In this document: piece by piece, positions 21,812-33,900 of the stretch
Position numbering within the stretch: position 1 is the first letter of the stretch
Layout of the letters: each line of letters begins with the position of its first letter
DNA from: Sordariomycetes sp. S80-01Y
Taxonomy: Eukaryota; Ascomycota; Sordariomycetes
Assembly (NCBI GenBank): GCA_037042185.1
Contig: JAXQJY010000030.1
Coordinates: 1,860,001 to 1,924,000 of the forward strand
Direction of reading: 5' to 3'
DNA length: 64,000 nt
Made by a program: the position numbers and the translations under genes
The notes under the pieces: generated by a model
The model's database searches: none
Told to the model about the DNA's origin: nothing
What the model saw: only the letters and a program-made list of their open reading frames with translations

Positions 21812-22345
21812 ACGAATGATGACTGTAATGCTATCTTGTTGGGAGCCACAGGCCACTAAGACTCTTGCATCGGGAAGTGAGACGATTCACCGAGCACTCA
21901 AAGTCACGACTGTATTAATTGCAACCCGTCGGTGAGACGGACCCCTGAACTCGGAGTCGGACCCGGACGGTCGGGCCAGTGCGGGGATCGACTGTGGTTA
22001 CTGTATCGCAAGCACGTCATTCCAACAGCCGCTCACGCCGCACCCCCTCGTCTCCGCAATCGGCGCCCACGTTTTGGTGGCAGATTTGGCTCCCGACGGG
22101 CAGCATGACTCTTTGGAGCCGTTAGCCCACAGTGCCAATGGGAGTCAGATGGCGGCGATTTGCAATTGAGCATTGTTGGAGCTAGTTCGCTCATCGTTGA
22201 ATTTCCCCTCTCCCATTCATCCTCACCTCAACTTCTTCCACCGCTTCTCAACTGCCCCCCGACTCGAACATCGTCCAGGCAGACAGTTGATCGCGCAACG
22301 ACTATCCCCTCCAACTCCGACGCCGACATTGTCCTCCCTCCTACA
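21812..22345. other. MSP1 3' flank and cystathionine beta-lyase promoter
   Basis: Spacer between two plus-strand genes. A CCAAT box occurs near 22133. No gene recognised. Confidence 0.55.
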
Positions 22346-23749
22346 ATGGCCGCCCCTACCCCCAATGGCGGCCCTAACAACGGCGCATCCAAGCCTTCCA
22401 ACCCTCTGAAGCGCGTCGACCTCGACGGCCACGACCTACCCCCCTCCCCGGCACCGTCGAGCCCACGGAACGGACGTCGACGATACGCCCTCGCGACCGA
22501 ATTGGTCTTCACGGAAGGCAAGGACCAGTACGGCGCCTCCAGCACTCCCATCTACCAATCCGCAACCTTCAAGCAGACAACCGCCCACGGAGGCCAGGCC
22601 GAGTATGACTACACACGCTCCGGAAACCCGACGCGCACGCACTTGGAGCGTCACCTGGCCAAGATCATGAACGCCAACAGGGCGTTGGCCGTGAGCTCAG
22701 GCATGGGCGCGTTGGACGTCATCACGAGGCTGTTGAGACCTGGGGATGAAGTCATCACTGGAGATGACCTGTACGGCGGGACGCATAGGCTTTTGACCTT
22801 CATGGCTACGAACCAGGGAATTGTGGTCCACCATGTTGACACCACCAACGCCGACGCGGTCAAGGCCAAGATTAGCGACAAGACAGCCATGGTGCTGCTT
22901 GAGACCCCTACGAACCCTCTTATCAAGATTGTCGACATTCCTTCAATTGCCGCCGCAGCGCATGAGGCGAACTCGAAGGCCTTGGTCGTGGTAGACAACA
23001 CGATGCTTTCGCCCATGTTGTTCAACCCGCTCGATGTTGGTTCGGATATCGTCTACGAGTCGGGCACCAAGTACCTATCCGGCCACCACGACATCATGGC
23101 CGGCGTGATCGCTTGCAACGACACAGCTGTCGGCGACCGACTGTTCTTCACAATCAACTCCACCGGCTGCGGCCTGTCCCCCAACGATTCGTTCCTCCTC
23201 ATGCGCGGAGTCAAGACCCTCGCTATCCGCATGGAAAAGCAGCAGGCCAACGCGCAAGCCATCGCCGAGTTTTTGGAGTCGAAGGGATTCCGGGTGCGGT
23301 TCCCAGGTCTGAAGTCGCACCCCCAGTACGATCTGCACTGGTCCATGGCCCGCGGAGCTGGCGCCGTGCTGTCCTTCGAGACCGGCGACCCCAAGGTCTC
23401 AGCTCGCATCGTGGAGGCTGCTAGGCTGTGGTCGATCAGCGTCAGCTTTGGCTGCGTGAACAGCCTCATCAGCATGCCTTGCCAGATGAGCCACGCAAGC
23501 ATCGACGCTAAGACGAGGGCGGAGAGGCAGATGCCCGAGGATATCATCCGTTTGTGCGTTGGAATTGAGGATGCGGATGATTTGATTGAGGATCTATCTC
23601 GTGCTGTAAGTTTCTGATCCGATTCTTCCTTTGATCCCTACTGACAGACTGGACAGCTCGTACAAGCGGGCGCCGTAACCGTCACACTCGACGGTTTCCA
23701 CGCCTCAGGTGCCGCTGAGGAACTCGGCCGGACGCCGATGAGCGTTTAG
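22346..23749 (+). CDS. STR3: Cystathionine beta-lyase
   Basis: Predicted 450-residue PLP enzyme (Neurospora met-2, Aspergillus metG) that cleaves cystathionine to homocysteine, pyruvate and ammonia in methionine synthesis. Exons 22346-23605 and 23657-23749. The PLP lysine is Lys242 in ESGTKYLSGHHD. Other family marks are YDYTRSGNPTR, SSGMGALD, GDDLYGGTHR, LLETPTNPL and VVVDNT. The second exon supplies the C-terminal VTLDGFHASG region, which the longest open frame would miss. The ATG at 22346 has A at -3 and no in-frame ATG just upstream. Cystathionine gamma-lyase is a related alternative, but the overall length and LWSISVSFGCVNSLISMPCQMSHAS pattern favour the beta-lyase; only part of that motif is quoted for brevity. 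Confidence 0.9.
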
Positions 23750-25906
23750 GTCCGCCTCGGCAGCAGTTGGCACGTATCACCGAGGACGCTTTCCCTTCGC
23801 AAGCGATTTGATTTTTTGATTGCGACAGACATCATGCGACGATATTTGGGCCGGAGTTATGGTATTGACATCTCAGAGAGGGAAAAAGATAGGTCAGAAA
23901 AAGGAAATCGTTCTATTTCGAAGACTCGTCCACCCATATGAAGCTAGTATACAGGATCAATCGATCAACATTACCCGTCTACCGGCACTTTTCAAGGCCA
24001 GACAACGTCCCCGGTACCGTCCGAGAACCCCTGGCTCGGGTCGGGGTTCTAATCTTCTCGTCAGGACCGGCCCTTCACAGCGGGGGGGAACCGTGCTCGG
24101 GAGGACACATACCGATCCGTACGTGGCATCCCGATGCAGGACTTCAGCCGTCGACAGGTTGCTGCGCTTGGTCTCAGCTTCCCACACGCGCATCATGGTG
24201 CTGGGCCTCTTCCGAGGAAGGCAGGTCGCGGATCTGGATGTCGACGTCGGGGCTGGGCGAGCGCACCTGGGGGGGAAGAGATGTGTGAGCACCCGTTCTG
24301 CGCACCCTGAGCGCGGCGCCGGGGGCAAGGGCTATATCAATGGCAAGGGTAACTTACGCCTTGCAGCCGTCCTTCTCGTGAGCCTTGTTGGCCATACTCG
24401 GTTCCGTATTCTGTGTTGTTATCTTGTTGTCTCTGGGCTTGGTTGCTTGAGTTGGAGGCTATCTTCCCTTCCACGACCACCTCTTGAGCTCCAGTGCTTG
24501 CCTCCTTTATACCTGCCATCGAGCTTTGCCAGCAAGCATGGAGTTTCCCTCCCTTCGTCTTATGAATCATGCCATCTGTTCCTACATGAAGCTGTACGCC
24601 GGCAACTCAACGCCACCTCGCTAGCACACACCAAGCTCCCGCCCCCTAGCTCGCACCGCAAAGGCCCGCTTTGGTCCCCGAGCGCCGATGGCTTCTCTCG
24701 AGGACCGGTGAGGAAATTCCCACGACAGCAGACAGCTCACCTCGTCAGATCTCACACTCACCCCGGTGACACAGGGCTGCTCCTGACGTCCAAGGAGATT
24801 CTGAGCCGTGACGCCAACCCGCGGCGTGCCCACCGGCGGTGGCCGCAGAATCGTGAGGCTGCCGTGACACGGAGGGGAGGAGATACATCCCCCGGATTTC
24901 CTTGGCAGATATGGTGTCACCGCGAATTACACGTCGAGTCTTGGGGCCGCGGGCCGTCATCGAGGACCGGTATGCGCTGGGTTATCTACCACGGGGGCGT
25001 TCGAGCGTTGCCCGTGGGAAGGACGGCGAGGACGGGGGCTGCGGCGGTGGCCTCCTGATCGAGGTTACACGAGGAGAAGCAAGGTGCAGGTGAGCATAGC
25101 GGACCGCCAGCAAACGCGGGTCTTCAGAGTACGCACCTCGAGCTTCATTTCGCCATCAATCTCTCGAGAAGAACACAGCTCAAAAGAGGAGGCGCTCCCC
25201 ATGGGGAGTCGGAAGAATCGTGAGGTTTCTCGTCGTCTAGGAATAGTCGTACAAGAAAAGCAAAAGGCTCTGTTCCCTCGTCCAGCGCCCTTTGTTCGTT
25301 ACACGAGGAAAACGTTACCTCGCTCGTTGACATGCATTTGACATGAAGCCGTGCGTACGCGCGCCAACCAGGCTGATTGTCGATTATAGTGCCCGATGAC
25401 TTGGCTGTGCATGAGGTTAGGAGACGGCTCGCGGGCTGGTCCTACTACAAGCGAGGAGGACTAGTACTAGTTAGTAAATGGCCGCTGCGTCCGTCCTCAG
25501 CTGACGCCGCCGGTCTGCAAGGTTGGGTCCTTGCCCTGCATGTGAGCAAGGAGAAAAGATCGTAGCATAGATTTGCGATCTTGAGATGGTGGGTGACCCC
25601 GCGTGTCAATGTCGCCATCGAGGTCAACGAGAATAGGATGGTGCGAAGCGACCTGCTTTGACCAGTTTGAGACCGCCTGGTGGAGAGGGCAAGTGGAGAG
25701 CAGGACATGGAAATGCAGATATTTGTTTTCAAAAAGTGCTGAATGTACAATGCTACGAGACCCTTTGCTAACTCAAAAAATGCTTCAAAATGACTAACTA
25801 ATACACATAATTGACACCTGCTCAGACCACAACTCCCATTGCCACGCAAAACGCTGTGCAACCCAAGAACAAGGAGAGAAATGCTCGAGACGAGACGATG
25901 AAGGCC
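23750..25906. other. gene-poor 2.1-kb stretch between convergent genes
   Basis: Lies between the convergent cystathionine beta-lyase and Tms1 genes. It includes a weak small-gene candidate on the minus strand (24174-24395) and an unexplained long plus-strand open frame (23859-25058). Neither resembles a family I know. The remainder, 25060-25906, shows nothing. Confidence 0.5.
24174..24395 (-). CDS. candidate small protein gene (two exons, uncertain splice)
   Basis: Weak candidate, not a recognised family. The start ATG at 24395 has good context (A at -3, G at +4) and opens MANKAHEKDGCK with GC-rich third positions, ending at a strong GTAAGT donor. Downstream, a coding-like frame with high GC at third positions reads VRSPSPDVDIQIRDLPSS and stops at 24174. 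Joining the two in frame needs an acceptor at one of two nearby AGs (after GCGCTCAG or GGTGCGCAG) rather than the more pyrimidine-rich one after TCTTCCCCCCCAG, which shifts phase. A predicted product is about 53-56 residues. It could equally be an untranslated leader or chance. Confidence 0.28.
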
Positions 25907-27453
25907 TCAGGAGAAGTCAAAGCGCTCAGGCAACACGATGGGTGCCACAAGAGTCCAGATGTACAGCGCATGACAAGCCCAGGCACTGACAATCTTGACC
26001 CAGCTGGCTGCATACGTGCGACCTACAGTCGCGAAATTTCCATCCTTGGTAGAATCTTCATGATTCAGAACGAGGAGTGTCGAAACCCAGCATGTAGCCA
26101 TGAAGAAGATGATGTGGAACACGCTGTAGTTGTACTGCGTGCTCGAGCGCTCGTCATCGTGGGAATCCTTGCCGCCGGATTCGCTCTCGCTATCATCCTC
26201 CTGGAGGGCCTCGGCCGGAAGACTGCCCTCCTCGACGGCACGCCGGAGGGCTTCCGCGCGCATTTCACGTCTGCTGCTGGGCTGCTGTGTGATGAGGTCG
26301 TGCTCATCATCGTCTGGTAGGCGAACGCCACCTGAGCCACCTCCGAGACCCAGACTCTGTGTCGCAGCGCGTGTAGTCGTGTAAGCGATGGTCAGCATGG
26401 TGACGATGGCACCCAAAACGACGGATGTAGTACGCGTGCCACGTGCGCGGACCAGGGGGTTGCACATCTTGTCGTCTGGCTCCATGGACACGGCGGACAT
26501 GGTGAGGTAGGTGCAGTAGATGGCGACCATGGCGGCTTGGGCGAGGCCGGCTTTGGGGTTGTGCTCCTGCACGGTGGGGTTGACTGAGATGATGGAGATG
26601 GCGATCCAGAAGAGGAGGTTGATAGTGATGGCTGCCTGGTTCATGCTGCAGCCGGGGCCGGCGAAGAAGATGTACTGGACGACGGTCATGGCGATGGAGC
26701 CGATGTACATGCCGAGGGTTGATCCGATCAGGACGAACCGCCAAACGCGGGAGTCTGTATCTTCGATTTGCGCAAGGCAGTATTCCGCCCAGGTGTGCGC
26801 GAGGTCGACAAGCAGGATGAGGCCCAGCAGCAAGAAAAGCATGGCGCCGATGAAAGAGATGTAGTTGCCCCAGAACATGAAGAACTCATCCGGGATCAGG
26901 AACGAGACTACGATCAGCGCAAGCCATACGATGATCTTGGGGCCCCAATAACCGTTCTGAAGAGCAGCCCGGGGACTCCTGGAGTTCGAAACGCCAAAGA
27001 GGAGACCTGCGAAGACCAGATGGAATAGGCCGAGGGCGAAGTTTATGCGATGGACGGCGAGCCAGCCGTAGCATTGTCCTGTCGGACAGTCGATTTTGAC
27101 ATAGTCCAGCATCAGATGTTGAAGCTTCTCTATTGCCCACGGCGTGAGCATAATCCATGCGATTATCGAGTTGACTAGCAGGAGGAGAGCGTATGCGATA
27201 CGGGTTGCGACGCTGGCGGGTGTTAGCATCATCATCCTAAGCCTCGCTCGGGCACCTTCAGATCTTACCTGTTGCCGCACTTTCCGCACGCGCTGCAGAC
27301 CATTGAGCATGTTGCTGCACCGCAACAGCTCGCGCCGAAGGACACGAGCTGGTCGCACTGTTAGCTGTGGATTGGGCATCGGTGGGCTTCGTCGCAACTT
27401 ACAGTTCCCAAGCTCGGCACCGCGAGCAGCGGCAGCGACAACAGGGCGCCCAT
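25907..27453 (-). CDS. TMS1: Tms1/SERINC family membrane protein
   Basis: Predicted 478-residue multi-pass protein. Exons 27453-27403, 27348-27269 and 27212-25907. The spliced N-terminus MGALLSLPLLAVPSLGT joined to the Cys-rich LVSFGASCCGAATCSMVCSAC and then SVATRIAYALLLL is the SERINC/Tms1 signature; the cysteine cluster is encoded by an 80-base exon. About ten hydrophobic helices follow, with a cytosolic acidic loop (EALQEDDSESESGGKDSHDDERSS) before the last helices, then ATCWVSTLLVLNHED and a short tail. SERINC proteins sit in endomembranes and are proposed lipid scramblases or carriers affecting serine-derived lipids. The exact function in fungi is unsettled. Confidence 0.93.
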
Positions 27454-28556
27454 CTTGAAGCGCTTGCGCGTGCAGCCTTTGTGTGAGTCGTCGCTTGGGT
27501 CGTTGATTCGGGTGCGCGGGGCGTTGAAGTCGCTGTTGATGATGTCGTTGTTGGTTGTCTGCCGGGACTGTTGACGACGATCGAGCCTCTCCACCTTTCG
27601 TCGGCTTTCGTCACGCCGCGCGCTGGGTTCGAGAAGGCGCGGCGCCAAGAGCCTTTGATTACGTAAGGACCAACGTGCGCTAGATTCGGCTGGCGGGCGC
27701 CGGTCTCGGCTCCACTGTAGAAAAGGGTGTTCCTGAGTGTACTTGTCAAGGGACGAGCTTGAGCTTAACAGATGTGCGCGTTCGGCCTAGCTCATAAATC
27801 CAGAAGCATATCTCAATTGACCCCTCGAAATAACAAAGACGTTCAGCTACGAGACAAGTGTCGAGGTCAGGCAAGGGTGGCATCGGTCACGCGAGCGGTC
27901 CTGGAGAACATCATTGAGGTGTTGAAGGCTATGCTGGGTTTGAAGGTTTAAAAGCCAACTCAATCTCATTCGATAGACTATTATTGGAAGTATTTTAGGT
28001 GCTACAAGGCGCATGTTTACAAACGACCGACTAGTCTTATTGTTGCTTCCCTATCTCTAGCACTCGCCTCGACGCAGCCCGAGCCGTGCAAGCGAGGCTA
28101 CGGTGCGACCTCGCCCGAGACGCCGAAAGCCGACCCCGGCGACCGGCAACACGGCCTGGCAAGCCTGGGGAAGCGCTGCCGCTCCTTCGCACTGTGCCCC
28201 AGCGTGCCGGAATGGCTTGAGACAGCACTCACACGACGCTCCCTTGGCGCCATCGTGATCCCTCCCGCTGACACAGTGACCGTCCGGGACACTGTGTGCC
28301 CCTGCAGCTCCAATCTACTGTTATCATCTACGTACGCATTATCTGAACCCCCGATCTCGACATTCTTGGACGAACATCGCTTCAGTGCCATGACACGTTC
28401 TCATTGTCTGGTCTGATTCGAAGTTTCTACGGCTCTTCAGCGCTTTGTGTCTTGTGTGTGTTTTGTTCTGTATTGATCCTCGAGGGCAAATGATTCCCTA
28501 GTATCCTCATTCTCATTCTCATAAACGCCCACCGACGTGGCCGCGACAGCCTCATC
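27454..28556. other. divergent upstream region, TMS1 / MFS transporter
   Basis: About 1.1 kb between head-to-head genes. The block 28059-28416 is open and GC3-rich on the plus strand without an obvious start; see findings. Otherwise nothing recognised. Confidence 0.45.
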
Positions 28557-30285
28557 ATGAAGGCCAACGACGACCTCAGGCGCAAGCGCATCTTCGCCAG
28601 TGTCGCCGCCACTGTCATTGCCCTCGCCTGCGGGTCGAATGTCGGTTTCCACGTCCCGTGAAGCGCGCAACAGCTTACAGTACTTCAGTATGTCTACTCA
28701 GCCTGGGCGCCGCAGTTCGCCGAGAGGCTGAAGCTCTCATCAACCGAGAGCAACCTCATCGGCCTGTTTGGCAACCTCGGCATGTATTCGATAGGCGTGC
28801 CCATCGGCATGTTTGTCGACAATAGGGGGCCTCGACCCGCTGTCCTTGCCGGGTCCGCCTTGCTGGCTGCCGGGTACTTCCCCCTTCACCAGGCCTATGA
28901 CGCTGCCGGAGGATCGGTCGCCCTCATGTGCTTCTTCTCCTACCTCTCCGGAGCGGGAGGTTGCATGGCATTCTCCGCCGCCGTCAAGACCTCGGCGTTG
29001 AACTGGCCTCACACCCGTGGCACGGCTACTGCGTTTCCTCTTGCGGCCTTCGGCCTGAGCGCCTTCTTCTTTGCCACGCTCGGCGGCATCCTCTTCCCTG
29101 GCGACCCGAGCGACTTCTTGTTGCTCCTCGCCGCTGGGACTTGCGGTCTCACCTTTGTCGGCTTCTTCTTCCTCAAGGTCTACCCGCACTCGCACTCCCA
29201 GTACCAGTCGGTGGCCGGTGCCGACGACGACGACGCCGAGTCCGCTGACCGCCCGGCACCCCTGAGGCGCACAACTTCCAAGGAGGCCAAGGCCCAACGA
29301 GACGGCGATCTCGAACCCGGTATGTCGATACCCGCCTCATCATCCTCTAGCACGGATCCCACCACTACCACCGCGGCACCTGCTCCTGGCCGACCAGTCG
29401 ACCAGGATGCAGACGAGACCTCTTCTCTTATGTCCACCTGCTCGTCTACCGCCGAAAACATTTTGGGGAGGAGTAGTGTTGATTTGGATCGGACTCATTG
29501 TGTAGATCTTCGTGGTTTTAGGTTGCTTCGCAGTCTCGATTTCTGGCAGCTGTTCATGATTATGGCCATCCTTGCGGGCATAGGGCTTATGACGATCAAG
29601 TAGGTTTCCCATTTCACCTCTCCCCTTGCCTGGTTGCGAGCGATACCTAGCTAACCTGCTGCCCAGCAACATCGGCAACAACGCCAAAGCCCTCTGGGAG
29701 AAGTACGACGAAAACGTCGACCGGGAGTTCCTCGTCATGCGCCAGCAAATGCACGTCTCCATTCTGTCTGTCTGCTCTTTCCTTGGCCGTCTCTCCAGCG
29801 GTGTAGGCTCAGACTTCCTCGTCAAGCATCTTCATGCTTCCCGCGTCTGGTGCCTCGTCCTCGCAACCCTGATCTTCTTCCTCGCGCAGATCTGCGCCCT
29901 GAACATCGAGAACCCGAACCTGCTGTGGATCGTCTCCGGACTCTCCGGCCTCGGCTACGGCTTCCTGTTCGGCGTCTTCCCCTCCATCGTCGCCGAGAGC
30001 TTCGGCATCCGCGGCCTGAGCCAGAACTGGGGCTTCATGACGCTCGCGCCCGTCGTGAGCTCCAACATCTTCAACATCTTCTACGGACAGACGTACGACG
30101 CGCACAGCATCCTGAGGCCCAACGGGGAGAGGATGTGCATGGAGGGCCTGGAGTGCTACAAGAGCGCGTACTGGGTCACCTTCTTTGCGTGCATCCTGGG
30201 CCTCGTGGTCAGCCTGTGGACCATCAGACACCAGCACGCAAGGCACTTGAAGGAGCAGCACTCTAAGGGCGACGAGGAGGATTGA
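28557..30285 (+). CDS. MFS transporter, nodulin-like family
   Basis: Predicted 537-residue, 12-helix transporter. Exons 28557-28640, 28689-29599 and 29667-30285. After splicing, the first helix runs into CGSNYVYSAWAPQFAERLKLS, the hallmark of the fungal nodulin-like/Mch1-type group, followed by STESNLIGLFGNLGMYSIGVPIG. A long cytosolic loop of low complexity (Asp, Ser and Thr-rich, about residues 205-310) separates the two halves. The second half starts FWQLFMIMAILAGIGLMTINNIGNN and ends in a charged HLKEQHSKGDEED tail. Substrate unknown; relatives are described as monocarboxylate-like or uncharacterised vacuolar transporters. The first donor, GTCGGT, is atypical but gives the only in-phase join to the conserved segment. 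Confidence 0.87.
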
Positions 30286-30907
30286 TTATAGATTGATGCG
30301 TGGTGACTGCGGTAGAGCGAGCGAGTTTGGGATTCTTGATACACTCTGCGGATGGGATGGGGAGGCTTCTGGCAAGCCTAGTGGTATAGACGTTGAGGGT
30401 CCGGCGTCCAAAGCGTCTATTCATCGGTGCGGGTTTCGGCACCATAGACATGATATGTAGCAGCGAAACATGACATTATCTGGGAACACAACAAATAGTC
30501 AAACACCCTGGCGTAAGGGCTTTTTGGAAAGTAATTGTTGGATTATTCACTATATGGGGCACGCCGGCCCCGCCAAAAGTCTAGAGACAGCCACTCCGCC
30601 CATATTCTAACCGTCATTACTCGCCAAGCAAGATTATCGATGTATTCCGACGGCTCATTGTAGAAAAGTCCCCCCAGAACGCCAAGGCAATGCATGAAGC
30701 CGACAAAATGGAATGTGGTGCCAACCGCCCACGCTGGCGCTTAAGTGATTACGTCCCTCCCTCTTCCCGCCTTGTAAGATATGGAAAAAAAAGTTATGAA
30801 AAGCCGAGCCTCCGGTGGGGATATGGAGCGCCCCGGAGCGTGCCTGCTTTCGTTGTATGCAAAAGGCCGTTCAGTGTCGTGTATGTAGTGTGGTTGTATG
30901 CGCCCCA
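30286..30907. other. convergent 3' flanks, MFS transporter / BST1
   Basis: Spacer between two converging genes. AT-richer patches fit 3' untranslated regions; no gene seen. Confidence 0.55.
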
Positions 30908-33900
30908 TCATGGTTTCTTGCCCGATTTCCGCTTCTCGCTCCCGTTCTCGGTAAACATGCCTGATAATGACCAGGAGCCCGAGGTCGAGTGCACGGTGAC
31001 CAGCCATAGGGCGATGATGTTGACGAGATGGTGCAGCATGTAAGCGTGCGAGACCCCGTAGATGGCCGCGCAGAGTGCCGTAGCAAAGAGCAGTATGCTC
31101 GTCACGTGGCGCAACCCGCCCCTCAACTGCGGCACCATCCTCCCTGTGGTGATGTTCTCAACGAGAAGGATGAAGGGCATGATGGACAGAACATTGTGGT
31201 GTGATGAGAAGGACGTCAGCCAATGCACCGCCAGATTGCGAATCCAAACCGCTAAAATGGGTAGGTTGATGGGTAGGATCCACAGCATCAGGAGCAAGAC
31301 CGAATGTGCGTAGTGGTAGTAGTTGTTCGTGGTGGTGCACGGGGCGTTGCGGCTGACGCGTAGGGCTCGTACGACCGTAAAGAGCTGCACTAGGCAAGCA
31401 ACCAGGTACGCGAACTGGTACGGTATCAGGAAAGAGACGAGGAACATTAGCGTGGCTGTAGTGATCATACGTCTCCGTGGGGTAGAGGGCCGGGATTCAT
31501 TGTTGATCGTGGTGGCAGGTGAAGCACCAACCAGATAGTAAATGCCGGCAAAGAGGTGTGTCAAAGTAAGCACCACGTAGTGGAGAACCACGCATACTCC
31601 GATGCATACTGTCCCAATGAGCGGTACGAGGAACCAGAAGAAGGGGTCGTCTGTCCCAATGAGCAAGTCATTGCGATGAAAATCGATCGGTGAAAGGCTG
31701 TGTCTGTTCCTGCCTCGCAGGATCGTTTCACTCGCTGCGCTTACCACTCCGCCGGCTGACATGGACAGCATCGTCATCGAGAGGACCAGTAGCGGAATAG
31801 ATCGTTTCAGAGACAGATCCAAGCTCTCAGAGAAGGCCACAAAGGTACCGGTCTTGTCGTACACCCGGAACTGCTTTCGCAACACAAGTGTAACTATCAA
31901 CAGCGGGAACGCAGCAAAGACCGTTCGGTACCGCATGTACAGCTTCCCGAGGCTGCCAAAAACGTCCACCTCGAGATTGATATGAAGGGGTGCATCGCAC
32001 GTCGGGTCGGTCCAGAACTGGAAAGTCACGCCATCTTCAACTCTGCGCTGTAAAGGCGGAGGCAGGTAAGGTGCGGCTCCGTGAAGACCGACAGAGACGT
32101 GGTTGGCGTTAACGAAGTACCGTGACTCGTAGGGTCGATCCATATACTGGCGTACCAGGGGCGCGAACGCAGGCTTCTTCCCGTGGCACGATCCCTCCTT
32201 GATTTCCAGTGTGTAAGCGAGCAAACTCGAGGCCATACTGGGTATTCTTAGTTCGGCTGCCATGGGTCGGTTCGCGGGCAGAGTTGTGGCAAGGCCGGTG
32301 CTCAGCAAGTTGGTCAAGCTGACATCGCTGACTTGGAGAGCATTCGAGGCATCGCCGAAATCAGCAATCATGAAGCGGTGTTCGGACGCTGCACCCCTGT
32401 CCACAACAGCGATAAAGTGGTATTCAAAGAGCTTCTCGAGGTCATACTGAAGGTAAGAAAAGGGCTGGCTCTCGCCTTCCTTGAGCTGAAACGGGTTTGT
32501 TGTAGACGTAGTTGAGGCGGGAAGGAGTACGATATCATCTGCAGCGTTTCTGCAAACGAGCTTGGTCGTAGCCTCCGATGTTCCTGACAGGTCTACGAAG
32601 GCAGTGAAGGGTGCGTGTGGCTGACTGAAGACGCTGCACAGGAGGATGCTGCGGTCGTTCTTGGAGGACATTCCATCGGTTATGAGAGTAAAGCGCTTGT
32701 GGCCGGGCGACCCCTGAGGGGGTACGGGTATGAGAAAGGCCTTCCCACGAGGGTGTCCTCCGAGACTTGACAGAGTCAAGCGCTCGCCAGCTGCCACAAT
32801 AGCGGTCGAGCTATCGTCCAGAGTCAGGAGAGTGGTCGCCTTTTCCGGTTGCGAACGCTCAGACTTCGCCTCAAGGCCAGTCAGGAATCGTTTCCTGAAA
32901 CTCTGCATCCGCTCAGCCCGTGCCTTGGTCTGGGAAGCCCTGTGAACGTCGATGATGTCGTAAAGAGCCCGTGCAACGACTTTCCTGAATTGATCACACC
33001 ACAGAATAGCTTGATGGTCGGCGCCCGTCCAAACCGTTGGAATGCCAGTGGTAAAGACGGTGAAGCCATGCGTTTCAGGGACGATAGACTCGAGGCTGGC
33101 ATAGTCAGACGGTACTATCGTGTCAAGATTACCGCCCGCGATGGATACCAAAGTAACATCCCGCAGTGGATTGTTGTTTTGCGACTTCTGGGAATACGCG
33201 TTCCTCCAGTAATCGTTGATCTCGTCGTAGAGCTGGACCATTTGACCGTCGAAGGTCACGGCTGCGCGGGCGTGGGGCGCAGACATTGTGATGATGGAGT
33301 TGATGGAGTTGGCCTGGTAGTTGGACTGCACCAACATTGCCCGCGCTACGATTCCTCCCATTGAGTGCCCCAAAATAATGACAGAGGTCGGATCTGGAAG
33401 CTGAGAGCTTCGCACCGAGTGCGCAGGGTCAGAGTATAGCGAGAGTATGTAGCGCACAGCTTCATTCAAGTACTCGGCCTGATCAAGGAGTGTCTGACCA
33501 TGGAAAGCCGTGATGTCCTCGTTGAAGTCAACCGTGAAGAAATCCAAGTTTCGCACGCCATCGTCAAGCGAGTGGCCGTCGTTCATGAGCTGGTTCTTGA
33601 AGTATGTGGCAGCTTCGGCTGCGATAGGCCGCACCTGCTTGTAACTCCCAGCATTTCCTGGGATGAAGAGAACAGGTGTTCCATGCAGCCGATTGGGATC
33701 ATCCGCGCCCTGTTCCCGGTATAGATAAAGAGAGTATTTCGTAGCGAACCTCGTGTGTTCGGTATCGAATTCCGAGAACCGCACGTAGGACGGTCGCATG
33801 TAGGACATTCGGCACCCTTTGGGGTCAAGCTGGCGAGTGACAATGGACCCCAGTATCGTGAGAAGCAGCCCAATGCCTAGCGATGCGATAAGCAGTGAGA

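Noticed and set aside
25445-25861. 139-codon minus-strand frame next to TMS1
   Set aside because: Cys/Leu/Ser-rich, no GC3 bias and no recognisable motif.
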